From Streptococcus parasanguinis (GTDB lineage: Bacteria; Bacillota; Bacilli; Lactobacillales; Streptococcaceae), in assembly GCF_023109675.1 (NCBI RefSeq), contig NZ_JALDUR010000006.1, positions 1-64,000 of the forward strand: a stretch of 64,000 nt of DNA. The letters run 5' to 3'. Positions 43,584 to 52,279 of this stretch are shown here, piece after piece (positions within the stretch are counted from its first letter, which is position 1; every line of letters starts with the position of its first letter). A program made the translations under genes and the position numbers. Below the pieces are notes generated by a model. It saw only the letters and a list, made by a program, of their open reading frames with translations, was not told where the DNA came from and did not search any database.

Positions 43584-44600
43584 TTAAACTTTTGGAATGT
43601 ACAAGTTACCAAGAGTAGCTGCCATAACCGCTTTGATGGTGTGCATACGGTTTTCAGCTTGGTCAAATTGACGAGCATATTTGCTACGGAACACTTCGTC
43701 AGTAACTTCCATTTCTTCTACGCCGAATTTTTCAGCAACATCTTTACCGTAAACAGTATTTGTATCGTGGAAGGCTGGTAAGCAGTGCAAGAAGATCAAG
43801 TCTTCGTTATCAGCTTTCTTAATCAAATCCATGTTTACTTGGTAAGGTTTCAAAAGGGCAACACGTTCTGCAAATTTGTCTTCTTCACCCATTGATACCC
43901 AAACGTCAGTATAAAGTACGTCTGCACCTTTCACTGCTTCGTCGGCATCTTCAGTGATCAAGATATGAGCGCCACTTTCTTTTGCAAATCCTTCTGCCAA
44001 TTCAACGATTTCTTTTTCTGGGAAGAGTTCTTTTGGTGAGAAGATGTGTACGTTCACACCAAGGATAGCACCTGTTACAAGAAGGCTGTTTGCAACGTTG
44101 TTACGTCCATCACCACAGTATACAAGTGTCAAACCTTCCAAACGTCCAAAGTTTTCTTGAACTGTCAAGTAGTCTGCAAGCATTTGAGTTGGGTGCCATT
44201 CGTCAGTCAAACCATTCCATACTGGAACACCTGAGAATTCAGCCAATTCTTCAACCATACGTTGGCTGAAACCACGGAATTCAATACCGTCAAACATACG
44301 TCCAAGAACTTTAGCAGTATCTTCTGTAGATTCTTTTTTACCAAGTTGGATGTCGTTTGCACCAAGGTATTCTGGGTGAGCACCAAGGTCGATGGCTGCA
44401 GTAGTGAAGGCTGCACGAGTACGAGTTGAAGTTTTTTCAAACAAAAGCGCAATGTTTTTACCAGCAAGATAGTGGTGTTCAATGTTGCGTTTTTTAAGGT
44501 CTTTCAAGTGAGCTGAAAGTCCGATAAGGTATTCTAACTCAGCACGTGTAAAGTCTTTTTCTGCCAAGAAGCTACGTCCTTGGAACACTGAATTTGTCAT
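43584..44600 (-). CDS. arcB: catabolic ornithine carbamoyltransferase
   Basis: ArcB phosphorolyses citrulline to ornithine and carbamoyl phosphate. The 338 residues have the carbamoyl-phosphate loop [11 protein letters not shown] (about 54-64) and the ornithine-site motif HCLPAFHD (about 272-279). It is second in the arc operon. Its position between arcA and arcC shows the catabolic role. Confidence 0.98.
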   Translation of the reverse strand: MTNSVFQGRSFLAEKDFTRAELEYLIGLSAHLKDLKKRNIEHHYLAGKNIALLFEKTSTRTRAAFTTAAIDLGAHPEYLGANDIQLGKKESTEDTAKVLGRMFDGIEFRGFSQRMVEELAEFSGVPVWNGLTDEWHPTQMLADYLTVQENFGRLEGLTLVYCGDGRNNVANSLLVTGAILGVNVHIFSPKELFPEKEIVELAEGFAKESGAHILITEDADEAVKGADVLYTDVWVSMGEEDKFAERVALLKPYQVNMDLIKKADNEDLIFLHCLPAFHDTNTVYGKDVAEKFGVEEMEVTDEVFRSKYARQFDQAENRMHTIKAVMAATLGNLYIPKV

Positions 44601-44649
44601 TCTATTTGTCTCCTATTTTCTTTCTAGTATTGATCAGTAAGAAGAAAGA

Positions 44650-44675
44650 GCTGATCCTCAACGACCAGCTCTCGG
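44650..44675 (-). terminator. terminator-like hairpin between arcA and arcB
   Basis: GAGCTG pairs with CAGCTC, followed on the minus strand by a broken T-run (TTTCTTCTT). It is probably an attenuator or stability element. Confidence 0.5.
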
Positions 44676-44684
44676 TCTTCTCTA

Positions 44685-45914
44685 TTAGATTTCTTCACGT
44701 TCAAATGGCATTGACATACAACGAGGTCCACCACGACCGCGAACCAATTCACTTCCGCGGATCTTAATCAAACGAAGTCCGTATTCTTCTAATTTCTTGT
44801 TTGTGACTGTGTTACGATCGTATACAACTACCACACCAGGTGCGATTGTAAGAGTATTTGATCCGTCGTTCCATTGTTCACGAGCAGCTGCAACCACATT
44901 GCCATCACCACAAGGGATCAATGTAACTTTTTCTACACCAAGGTTTTCAGCAAGTAATTCAGCCAAATCACCTTTTTCTTCAACAATCTTCAATGCTTCA
45001 TTTTCATATGTTACAGAGAAGACGCGAAGGTTGCCTTGAATTTCTGGGTGGATGGTGAATTTATCGTAGTCCACCATTGTGAATACTGTATCCAAGTGCA
45101 TGAATTTACGGCTGTTTGCAAATTCGAAGGCCAATACTTTCTTGAAGCCAACGTTCTTCTTGAAGATGTTTACCAACAATTTTTCGATTGATGCAGCATC
45201 TGTACGTTGTGAGATACCAACTGCCAAGACATCTTTAGAAAGGACCAATTCGTCCCCACCTTCGATACGAGTATCTTCTTCACGGTTGTATACCAAATCT
45301 ACATTACCACCATATACTGGGTGGTATTTGAAGATGTATTTACCATACAAAGTTTCACGGTTACGTGTATCAGCATACATGTGGTTCAATGATACTGCAT
45401 TCCCAATTGTAGCAAATGGGTCACGTGTGAAGTACAAGTTTGGCATTGGATCAATCGCAAATGGGTAGTCAGATTCAACAAGGTCTGTCAAGCCTTTGTC
45501 AGCTTCTGGAATTTCTGGAAGCTCAGCTTTTTGGAAACCAGCCATTGTTTTTTCAACCAATTCTTGGTTGTCTTCAATACCACGAAGGATTTCGCGAATA
45601 GCGTTTTTAGTTTGGCGTCCACGAATGTTTGCTTCATCAAGATATTCTTCGATGAATTGTTCGCGAATTTCTGGAGTAGTCAATGACTCAGCTGCCAATT
45701 TTTCAAGATAAAGTACTTCGATTCCTTCGTTACGAAGCGCTTGAGCAAAATTGTCGTGTTCTTTTTGTGCATCTTCCAAGAATGGAATATCATCAAAAAG
45801 AAGACGCTCTAGATAGTCAGGCATCAAGTTTTCCAACTCTTTACCTGGACGGTGCAACATTACTTTTTTCAGTTTTCCAATTTCAGAGAAAACATGAATT
45901 GGTTTAGTTGACAT
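44685..45914 (-). CDS. arcA: arginine deiminase
   Basis: ArcA hydrolyses arginine to citrulline and ammonia, raising cytoplasmic and plaque pH. The 409 residues have the guanidino-modifying-enzyme fold: [11 protein letters not shown] (about 163-173), [10 protein letters not shown] (about 270-279), and the catalytic Cys399 in [12 protein letters not shown]. It is the first gene of the arc operon, with an AAAGGAGGATG ribosome-binding site. Confidence 0.99.
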   Translation of the reverse strand: MSTKPIHVFSEIGKLKKVMLHRPGKELENLMPDYLERLLFDDIPFLEDAQKEHDNFAQALRNEGIEVLYLEKLAAESLTTPEIREQFIEEYLDEANIRGRQTKNAIREILRGIEDNQELVEKTMAGFQKAELPEIPEADKGLTDLVESDYPFAIDPMPNLYFTRDPFATIGNAVSLNHMYADTRNRETLYGKYIFKYHPVYGGNVDLVYNREEDTRIEGGDELVLSKDVLAVGISQRTDAASIEKLLVNIFKKNVGFKKVLAFEFANSRKFMHLDTVFTMVDYDKFTIHPEIQGNLRVFSVTYENEALKIVEEKGDLAELLAENLGVEKVTLIPCGDGNVVAAAREQWNDGSNTLTIAPGVVVVYDRNTVTNKKLEEYGLRLIKIRGSELVRGRGGPRCMSMPFEREEI

Positions 45915-45967
45915 CTGTCATCCTCCTTTTTTCTTTGAGCCTGTTCACAAGCTTTATTACAATTGTT

Positions 45968-45995
45968 ATTATATCCTTTATTGGTACCGCTTTCA
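45968..45995 (-). promoter_or_regulatory. arcA promoter with cre-like site
   Basis: On the minus strand the -10 is TATAAT (45973-45968). The -35 region is poor, as expected for an activated promoter. TGAAAGCGGTACCA (45995-45982) overlaps it and fits the cre pattern TGWNANCGNTNWCA with one mismatch. A weaker cre-like core (AAAACGCTT) lies near 46070. Control by CcpA, the ArgR-type protein and Flp is inferred from context. Confidence 0.55.
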
Positions 45996-46141
45996 CGAAG
46001 GATTCTACTTTTCGAATGCAAAGAATTTTGTGTTTTTTTGAATGTTGTCTATATTTTATTCAATATGAAGCGTTTTCTTTGCATATTTTGTCTTTTATAT
46101 TATTTTTATGAATATATATTTTTTTGTAAAAAATATAAAAA

Positions 46142-46161
46142 GATCAACAAATTAGTTGATC
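46142..46161 (-). terminator. flp terminator
   Basis: GATCAAC pairs with GTTGATC, and five Ts follow on the minus strand. The hairpin includes the last codons and stop of flp. Confidence 0.75.
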
Positions 46162-46841
46162 TCTTCAAAACTCTTTAAAAAGTAGGCTGTATCTAGAAAA
46201 GTTAGTTGTTTTCTCTCATACTGGATCTTATGAGAATCAATGAGTTTCTTTAAAACTTGATTGACGGTTTCTCGGGTTGTGGCTGCTAATTTGGCCATTT
46301 CCTTCATACTAATTGGAAATGGAAGCTGATTTCCTAGACCTTCATAGTCCTTGCACAGAATGGCTAAGGATTGAATCACGCGCTCACTGGCACTAGCTGT
46401 CACGACATTGCGCAAGCGCAACTCTTGAAATTCTAGGATGGAGGAGAGCTTTCTCATAATAAAGAGCAACTGCTCCTTACTCTCTTGGGCATATAATTCA
46501 TAGAGGTTGACGGGAATCACGAAACAACGCAAATCCGTCACCGCACTAGCTGTATAGTGGTAACGCTCATCCTGGAACATCCCACCATAAGGGAACAGAG
46601 CCCCCTTCTTAATATAATCCATATAGGAGAATTGGTCAGACGAATCAAATTGCTCAATACGAGCAAAGCCTTTTGTCAGAAGAAAAATGCGCTCCCGCCT
46701 ATCTCCTGCATAAAATAAAATTTGTCCTTTAGGGATATCCCTGGCATGAATTTCAACAGCTAATTTATCAAATAGCTCCACTGGTAGCGCAGAAAAGGCT
46801 GGATGCGAGCGGAGCAACTGGTAATCTTCCTTTGTAATCAT
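46152..46841 (-). CDS. flp: Crp/Fnr-family regulator (Flp type)
   Basis: The 229 residues comprise a cyclic-nucleotide-binding-like beta-roll (about 20-125) and a C-terminal helix-turn-helix (about 165-205, SMKEMAKLAATTRETVNQVLKKL). There is no N-terminal cysteine cluster for an Fe-S centre. It lies upstream of arcA, where flp is found in S. gordonii and S. sanguinis and modulates ADI expression under oxygen limitation. An extended -10 (TGTTATACT, -10 at 46875-46870) precedes it. Confidence 0.92.
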   Translation of the reverse strand: MITKEDYQLLRSHPAFSALPVELFDKLAVEIHARDIPKGQILFYAGDRRERIFLLTKGFARIEQFDSSDQFSYMDYIKKGALFPYGGMFQDERYHYTASAVTDLRCFVIPVNLYELYAQESKEQLLFIMRKLSSILEFQELRLRNVVTASASERVIQSLAILCKDYEGLGNQLPFPISMKEMAKLAATTRETVNQVLKKLIDSHKIQYERKQLTFLDTAYFLKSFEEIN

Positions 46842-46968
46842 GTCTATACTTCCTCTTATTACTATTAGTAGTATAACATACTTTTTATAGAAAAGGGAAA
46901 GAAGTCTCTTTAGAACAGAAAAGTAATTCGAAACACCAAGTGAATTTCATCCTACTTTGATAGAATAA

Positions 46969-46993
46969 AAGGCCTGAGCAACCCTCAGACCTT
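46969..46993 (-). terminator. terminator of the beta-lactamase-fold gene
   Basis: AAGG-CTGAG pairs with CTCAG-CCTT, with a T-rich run after it on the minus strand. Confidence 0.8.
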
Positions 46994-47000
46994 CTGTCGA

Positions 47001-48068
47001 TTATTCATTCATATTGACACGATGCCATTCATTGATAACATAAGCCAATTGTCCCAATTGATAAAGACCAACGCCACTGATTTCAGAACTTTCTGGAGTC
47101 GTCCCTCCAAGTCCTGCAGTGTAGATAGCAACCAAATAAGGAGTCGATTCACGGACAATCGCATCCACATTAAGTGCTTCAGCAACATATCCTGGTTTTT
47201 GTTGAATCACCAAATCTGGCAAGAATTTTTTATAGTACTCACCTGGGAAAGACTCCCCGATCAGTTCTAGTAAATCCGCATATTTTTCTTGATGATTCCA
47301 AAGATATTCCAAGACATGGATGTAATAATCCGTTGTCGTTTTATTATCTTCGCTAAAGGTTTTAACCTCTGGTGAACGAGATTGACCATAGCGACTGAAC
47401 AACTTACGCGCTTGCTCCATCCCCCCTAAACGATCTGCCAAAGCATAGGCTGGGGTGTTTTCAGAGTAAACCAATGAATAGCGCTGCATATCAGGAATAG
47501 ACATGGCTCCATCAAAGGCAGCAACGTAATTGTCATGCTCTCCTACATATTCATAGTAAGTATTGGTAATGTCAAACCGGTCTGTTAAATTGAGTTTGCC
47601 CTTTGCGACTTCATCCACCACCAACATGTTCAACGGTAGCTTATAGGTACTACCTGCCGTCATTGGTTGAAGATCATTCATGGCAAATTGCTCTCCTGTA
47701 ATGGCATTGCGATACGTGAAGGCAACTTGTGACGGATCAATTCCACTTTCTGCTAGGAAATCCTGGACAACCTCTACCAAACCTTTATTAGCATAATCAT
47801 AGACAAGGCCATAAGCGCTCATCGTTTCCATGTCTGCATCTACTACTGCTTGCTTAGCTTCAGGAGATTTGACACGCGGTTTTTTCGTCTCAGGGGTAGA
47901 CTTTTCGATATCTTGTTCTTTTGCTTCTTTTGTTTTCTTTGCTTTTTTTTCAATTGCTGATGCTGTTGGTTGCGTAATATGCAAGTAGCCCAGTGCGCTT
48001 GTTCCCACTAAGCACAATAGAATACTGATCGCAATCATGATCGAGCGTAGATTAAAATATTTTTTCAT
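47001..48068 (-). CDS. membrane-anchored class A beta-lactamase-fold serine hydrolase
   Basis: The 355 residues have an N-terminal membrane anchor (about 8-28), a Lys/Glu-rich linker (about 40-75) and a beta-lactamase2-type domain (about 90-345). The SxxK motif is S140-T-Y-K143. YSEN stands where class A enzymes have SDN, and KPG where they have KTG. The change from KTG and the anchor suggest a cell-wall-related role rather than drug resistance. The substrate is unknown. Confidence 0.8.
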   Translation of the reverse strand: MKKYFNLRSIMIAISILLCLVGTSALGYLHITQPTASAIEKKAKKTKEAKEQDIEKSTPETKKPRVKSPEAKQAVVDADMETMSAYGLVYDYANKGLVEVVQDFLAESGIDPSQVAFTYRNAITGEQFAMNDLQPMTAGSTYKLPLNMLVVDEVAKGKLNLTDRFDITNTYYEYVGEHDNYVAAFDGAMSIPDMQRYSLVYSENTPAYALADRLGGMEQARKLFSRYGQSRSPEVKTFSEDNKTTTDYYIHVLEYLWNHQEKYADLLELIGESFPGEYYKKFLPDLVIQQKPGYVAEALNVDAIVRESTPYLVAIYTAGLGGTTPESSEISGVGLYQLGQLAYVINEWHRVNMNE

Positions 48069-48166
48069 ACGAGATTAATTATAAAAGATTCTACTGAAAA
48101 TAACAAGAATTATCAGAAATAGAAAACGATTTCTTTTTAAAAAGTTTATTTCTTTTCATCAAAGGC

Positions 48167-49639
48167 TTATTTTCGTTTAAAGGAGCCCATAATTAGCTTA
48201 GCGATCTCACGCGCAATCGTCCGGAATAAGGAACTCAAGAAGGAATCCTTAGCTTTTTCAAGACTGGATTTTCTTGGGCGACCTGGACTGCGCTTTTGCT
48301 CTGCTTTTTCCGCCGTAGCACGTTCTTTTTCTGCTTCTTTTTTCTCCTCTTCTTGTGCTTCCTTGCTTGCTTTAGCTGCTAATTTTTCATAGGCAGATTC
48401 CCGATCAATCGTCGTCGCATACTTTTGATGGAAAGGCGATGTCGTGATTAAGGCCAATTGTTCACTTTCATTTAAGAGGTCAAAACTCGATTGAGGAGAG
48501 AGAATATAAGCACGCTCAACCACACTAGGTTGCCCCTTCTCATTCAGGAAAGAAACCAAGGCTTCCCCTGTCCCTAATTCTGTGATCACTGTTTCTGTAT
48601 CAAAGTCTGGATTCGGACGAAAACTTTGGGCAGCCACCTTGATGGCCTTCATTTCTTTTGGTGTATAAGCTCGAAGAGCATGTTGTACACGATTTCCAAG
48701 CTGTGCCAAAACAGATTCTGGTAGATCTTGAGGATTTTGGGTAATAAAGTAAATCCCTACACCCTTAGAACGAATCAGGCGCACGACTTGCTCGACCTTC
48801 TCAAGAAAGAGCTTGCTTGCATCCTTAAAGAGGAGATGGGCTTCATCAAAGAAGAAAACCAGTTTTGGCTTTTCGGGATCCCCAACCTCGGGAAGTGTTT
48901 CAAAGAGACGAGACAACATCCAAATTAAAAAGGTTGAATACAATTTTGGTGAATGAAAGAGCTTTGTAGCCGAAAGAATATTGATATACCCACGCCCTGA
49001 TGCATCGAGTTGCATAAAGTCATTTAAATCAAGTGCAGGCTCTCCGAAAAACTGATCCGCTCCTTCTTCTTCAAGAACCAAGAGGCTTCTTTGGATCGCA
49101 CCGACAGATTGTTTGGTGATATTACCATATTGGGCAGAATAGTCTGAGCTGTGTTCATAGACTTCCTTTAAAAGGCTTTGCAGGTCCTTCAAATCAAGCA
49201 AGGGCCAATCTTTCTCTTGAGCCACTTTAAAGACAATTGCAAGAATTCCTGATTGAGTTTCATTCAAATCAAGTAGACGAGAAAGAAGCAATGACCCCAT
49301 TCCTTCGACAGTCGCACGAACAGGATGACCAGCTTGGCCAAAGACATCCCACAATCGAACAGGGAAGGCTTGCGGCTCAAACGGATCTGTGAGACCAAGC
49401 AGTTTGTAGCGTTCTTCCAGTTTTGGAGTCCATTGCCCCGCTTTGGCTAAACCAGATAAATCTCCCTTGATATCAGCTAGAAAGACCGGAATGCCCTCTT
49501 TGCTTAATTTTTCTGTGAGGACCTTGAGGGTAACTGTTTTCCCTGTCCCTGTTGCTCCTGCAATCAAGCCATGACGATTCAACATCCGTAAATAGATAGG
49601 CGTCTCAACTGCTCCTTTGGTAATGGTAATACTAGTCAT
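48167..49639 (-). CDS. HerA-like ATPase (DUF853 family)
   Basis: The 490 residues have the Walker A loop GATGTGKTVTLKVL (about 28-41), the Walker B segment KLVFFFDEAHLLF (about 260-272) and a sensor region YFITQNPQDLPESVL. The tail (about 415-490) is highly charged and basic. HerA/FtsK-fold proteins move DNA. The role of the bacterial DUF853 members is not established. Confidence 0.88.
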   Translation of the reverse strand: MTSITITKGAVETPIYLRMLNRHGLIAGATGTGKTVTLKVLTEKLSKEGIPVFLADIKGDLSGLAKAGQWTPKLEERYKLLGLTDPFEPQAFPVRLWDVFGQAGHPVRATVEGMGSLLLSRLLDLNETQSGILAIVFKVAQEKDWPLLDLKDLQSLLKEVYEHSSDYSAQYGNITKQSVGAIQRSLLVLEEEGADQFFGEPALDLNDFMQLDASGRGYINILSATKLFHSPKLYSTFLIWMLSRLFETLPEVGDPEKPKLVFFFDEAHLLFKDASKLFLEKVEQVVRLIRSKGVGIYFITQNPQDLPESVLAQLGNRVQHALRAYTPKEMKAIKVAAQSFRPNPDFDTETVITELGTGEALVSFLNEKGQPSVVERAYILSPQSSFDLLNESEQLALITTSPFHQKYATTIDRESAYEKLAAKASKEAQEEEKKEAEKERATAEKAEQKRSPGRPRKSSLEKAKDSFLSSLFRTIAREIAKLIMGSFKRK

Positions 49640-49804
49640 TTCGTTTCTCCCTGAATGTTTCAGTTTTCATTTTAACGGTCATCTTTTCCTTGCCTAGGCC
49701 CTTCAAACTGGGCTTCTGATAAGTAAGACACACTCCTACTAGTGTATCATTTTCCTGTCTAAACGCAAGAAATTATACTCCGATTTTCCGGATACAAACA
49801 AAAA

Positions 49805-49838
49805 AATCTATAAGAGCCAATTGTCGCTCTTATAGATT
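49805..49838 (-). terminator. sodA terminator
   Basis: AATCTATAAGAGC pairs with GCTCTTATAGATT (13 bp), with a run of Ts after it on the minus strand. Confidence 0.9.
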
Positions 49839-49849
49839 CCTTTATTTTA

Positions 49850-50455
49850 TTATTTTGCTGCTGCAAACAAGTCATTAACTTTATTCCAGTTGATCACTGA
49901 GAAGAAAGCTTTAATGTAGTCAGGACGTACGTTACGGTATTTCACGTAGTAAGCATGTTCCCAAACATCCAAACCAAGGATTGGTGTTTTTCCTTCAGAG
50001 ATTGGTGTATCTTGGTTTGCTGTTGAAGTGACTTCAAGTTTACCTTCTTTGTTGACAACCAACCATGCCCAGCCAGAACCAAAACGTGTCGTTGCTGCTG
50101 CTGTGAAGGCTGCTTTGAAGTCTTCAAATGAACCAAATGTGGCATCAATAGCTGCAGCAAGTTCTGCTGAAGGAGCTGTTTGTTCTGGAGTCATCAATTC
50201 CCAGAAAAGAGCGTGGTTCAAATGACCACCACCATTGTTGATCACAGCTTGGCGAATGTCAGCTGGAATGGATTCAACATTAGCTAACAAGCTTTCAAGG
50301 TCTTCTCCAATTTCAGGATGTTTTTCAAGAGCTGCATTCACATTGTTTACATATGTTTGATGGTGTTTATCATGGTGCAAATGCATGGTTTCTTCATCGA
50401 TATAAGGTTCCAATGCATCATAAGCATATGGTAATTCTGGTAAAATGATAGCCAT
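49850..50455 (-). CDS. sodA: superoxide dismutase (Mn/Fe type)
   Basis: SodA removes superoxide. The 201 residues carry the metal-ligand histidines in [13 protein letters not shown] (about 27-39), HLNHALFW and [13 protein letters not shown]. It probably binds manganese, as in other streptococci. It is the only Sod gene in the window and is monocistronic. Confidence 0.98.
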   Translation of the reverse strand: MAIILPELPYAYDALEPYIDEETMHLHHDKHHQTYVNNVNAALEKHPEIGEDLESLLANVESIPADIRQAVINNGGGHLNHALFWELMTPEQTAPSAELAAAIDATFGSFEDFKAAFTAAATTRFGSGWAWLVVNKEGKLEVTSTANQDTPISEGKTPILGLDVWEHAYYVKYRNVRPDYIKAFFSVINWNKVNDLFAAAK

Positions 50456-50487
50456 TTTATGGTCCTCTTTTCTTTATTACTGATTTG

Positions 50488-50516
50488 ATGATAACGCAAA
50501 CAGCTAAATTATTCAA
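50488..50516 (-). promoter_or_regulatory. sodA promoter
   Basis: On the minus strand TTGAAT (50516-50511) and TATCAT (50493-50488) are 17 bp apart, about 30 bp before the ATG. Confidence 0.7.
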
Positions 50517-50543
50517 CTAATCTGCTTGCAATTTCATTCATGT

Positions 50544-51578
50544 TTAGACGCTATTTGCCACTTTTAAAAGTGCCAAATCAAATAAGTAGTCTTTATCATA
50601 CGTTCCACTTTTAATTGCATAATCCGTCTCGATGAAGGTCATCATGGCCTGCTTCAAAAAGGACAGGGAAAGCTTACGGCTATCCCGTAAGGCAAACTTC
50701 ACCTGATATGGATTGACCTTGCGTCCTGACAAGTCCGACAAGCTCGCTACGATTTGGTTTTCGGATTGACCTTCTTCTGAAAATATTTTTACTTGAGAAA
50801 ACATTCGGAATTGCCCCAACAGAATAGCAATCAATTTTATTTCATCTTCTCCTTGTAAGCGGAGATCTTTCACCAAATTCCGAGCTTGATCGATTTGGCG
50901 TTTGAGAATCATTTGGGTCAGATCAAAAATATTATCTTGCAAGGTTTTGGGAACAACCTCCTCGATATCTTGGAGGGTAATCTGACCATCCTCTTTATAA
51001 GCCTGCAAAAGAGCGAGATTCTTCTGTAACTCTCCAAAATCATAGCCAGATTTTAAGAGTAGTTGGTCCAAGGAATCGCCCACAAATTGCAGGCCCAATT
51101 CTTGGGCTTGGCTTGCAAAATAGCGCTTTACCTCTTGCTCTTTAGGAGTCGCCGCTTCAATGATTTGGGCATCCCGTTTTAGGAGTTTGACCAAGCGACG
51201 CTTACTATCTAATTTTCCTTCTGCAATGATCACCAAACGGGTCGATTCAGAAGGATTTTCCAGGTAGTTTTCAAATTGCTTCAGATCTTCATCTGTTAAA
51301 TAGCGTTTTTTGGTAGTAGTCAGATCCAATAAGTGATCCAAAATCACAATTTTTTCATCAGCGAAAAAGGGAAGACTGACCAAATCCAGCTCTACCTCAG
51401 CATAGGAGGCTTCCTTCATATCAAAATAAGAATAATTCAAATCTGAGGGATCATAGCCTATTTTTTTTAAAATGTCTTTTTTTAACCATTCAAATTGACC
51501 TACATCCTCACCCGTCAAGACAAGAATAGGAGGCAGAGTTTGAACCGTCAGATGTTTAATGTCGGTAATTGCTTGCAT
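50544..51578 (-). CDS. holA: DNA polymerase III delta subunit
   Basis: HolA is the clamp-loader subunit that opens the sliding clamp. The 344 residues are a typical length, with the N-terminal fold carrying PPILVLTGEDVGQFEWLKK, the segment LLLKSGYDFGELQKNLALLQAY and the C-terminal collar domain. The downstream sodA and upstream comEC region are syntenic with other streptococci. Confidence 0.95.
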   Translation of the reverse strand: MQAITDIKHLTVQTLPPILVLTGEDVGQFEWLKKDILKKIGYDPSDLNYSYFDMKEASYAEVELDLVSLPFFADEKIVILDHLLDLTTTKKRYLTDEDLKQFENYLENPSESTRLVIIAEGKLDSKRRLVKLLKRDAQIIEAATPKEQEVKRYFASQAQELGLQFVGDSLDQLLLKSGYDFGELQKNLALLQAYKEDGQITLQDIEEVVPKTLQDNIFDLTQMILKRQIDQARNLVKDLRLQGEDEIKLIAILLGQFRMFSQVKIFSEEGQSENQIVASLSDLSGRKVNPYQVKFALRDSRKLSLSFLKQAMMTFIETDYAIKSGTYDKDYLFDLALLKVANSV

Positions 51579-51601
51579 GAAACTCTCTTATCTCTATCAG
51601 T

Positions 51602-52204
51602 CTAGTGGATTTCGTGTTCAGCAGCCATTTTTTGTTCCAATGGTGGTTTTTCATTAGACAAATCAGGTGCTGCTACAAAATTTGGAATTTGCTCAAACGA
51701 GTTGCCGCCAAAGCTCCCCCCTGTCGCTGTGACCTGTGGTTCAGAAGCCACTCCCATAGGAGTTTCTACTGGTTGTGGGAAGGTGTTTTTCCCTGGAAGC
51801 ATCATGAGAATCAAGAGAGAAATAACTGTAATCCCCCAAAGAAATAGGAAAATATCTAGCCCCGTCAACAAATAGAGCAGAACCGGTCCAAGGTTCAAAA
51901 AGATCCAAGACCAATGGATTCCCGCATCCCGCAAGCGACGTACACAAATGGCTTGACTGGGTACTAAAATGAGGAAGTAAAAGAATGCTAAGAAAGCGAG
52001 CGCCCATAAACCTGTCTTAGAATGAACAGTTGAAAAATTGAGCGTTTCTTGAGCATTTTGATGGGATAAAGAGGTCACGATGTAAAAAACCCAAAGAGGC
52101 AAAGAAATCAGGGAATTCCAGAAAAAAGCTAGCCAAAAATGGGCCCGACTGGTCTTACTTGAAAAATCTGCATACTGTATCCAAAATTGCTTAAATGCGT
52201 TCAT
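51602..52204 (-). CDS. DUF805 membrane protein
   Basis: The 200 residues have four hydrophobic segments (about 22-45, 65-87, 98-118, 120-135) and the DUF805 signature around FWIQYADFSSKTSRAHFWLAFFWN and VRRLRDAGIHW. The hydrophilic C-terminal tail (about 145-200) is rich in Gly, Pro, Glu and His. Function is unknown. It sits between comEC and holA. Confidence 0.85.
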   Translation of the reverse strand: MNAFKQFWIQYADFSSKTSRAHFWLAFFWNSLISLPLWVFYIVTSLSHQNAQETLNFSTVHSKTGLWALAFLAFFYFLILVPSQAICVRRLRDAGIHWSWIFLNLGPVLLYLLTGLDIFLFLWGITVISLLILMMLPGKNTFPQPVETPMGVASEPQVTATGGSFGGNSFEQIPNFVAAPDLSNEKPPLEQKMAAEHEIH

Positions 52205-52279
52205 ACGATTCTACCTTTACATTGATTTCACTTTCTATAATAGCAATTTTCAGCATAGAAAGCAAACCTCTCCTCGTCT

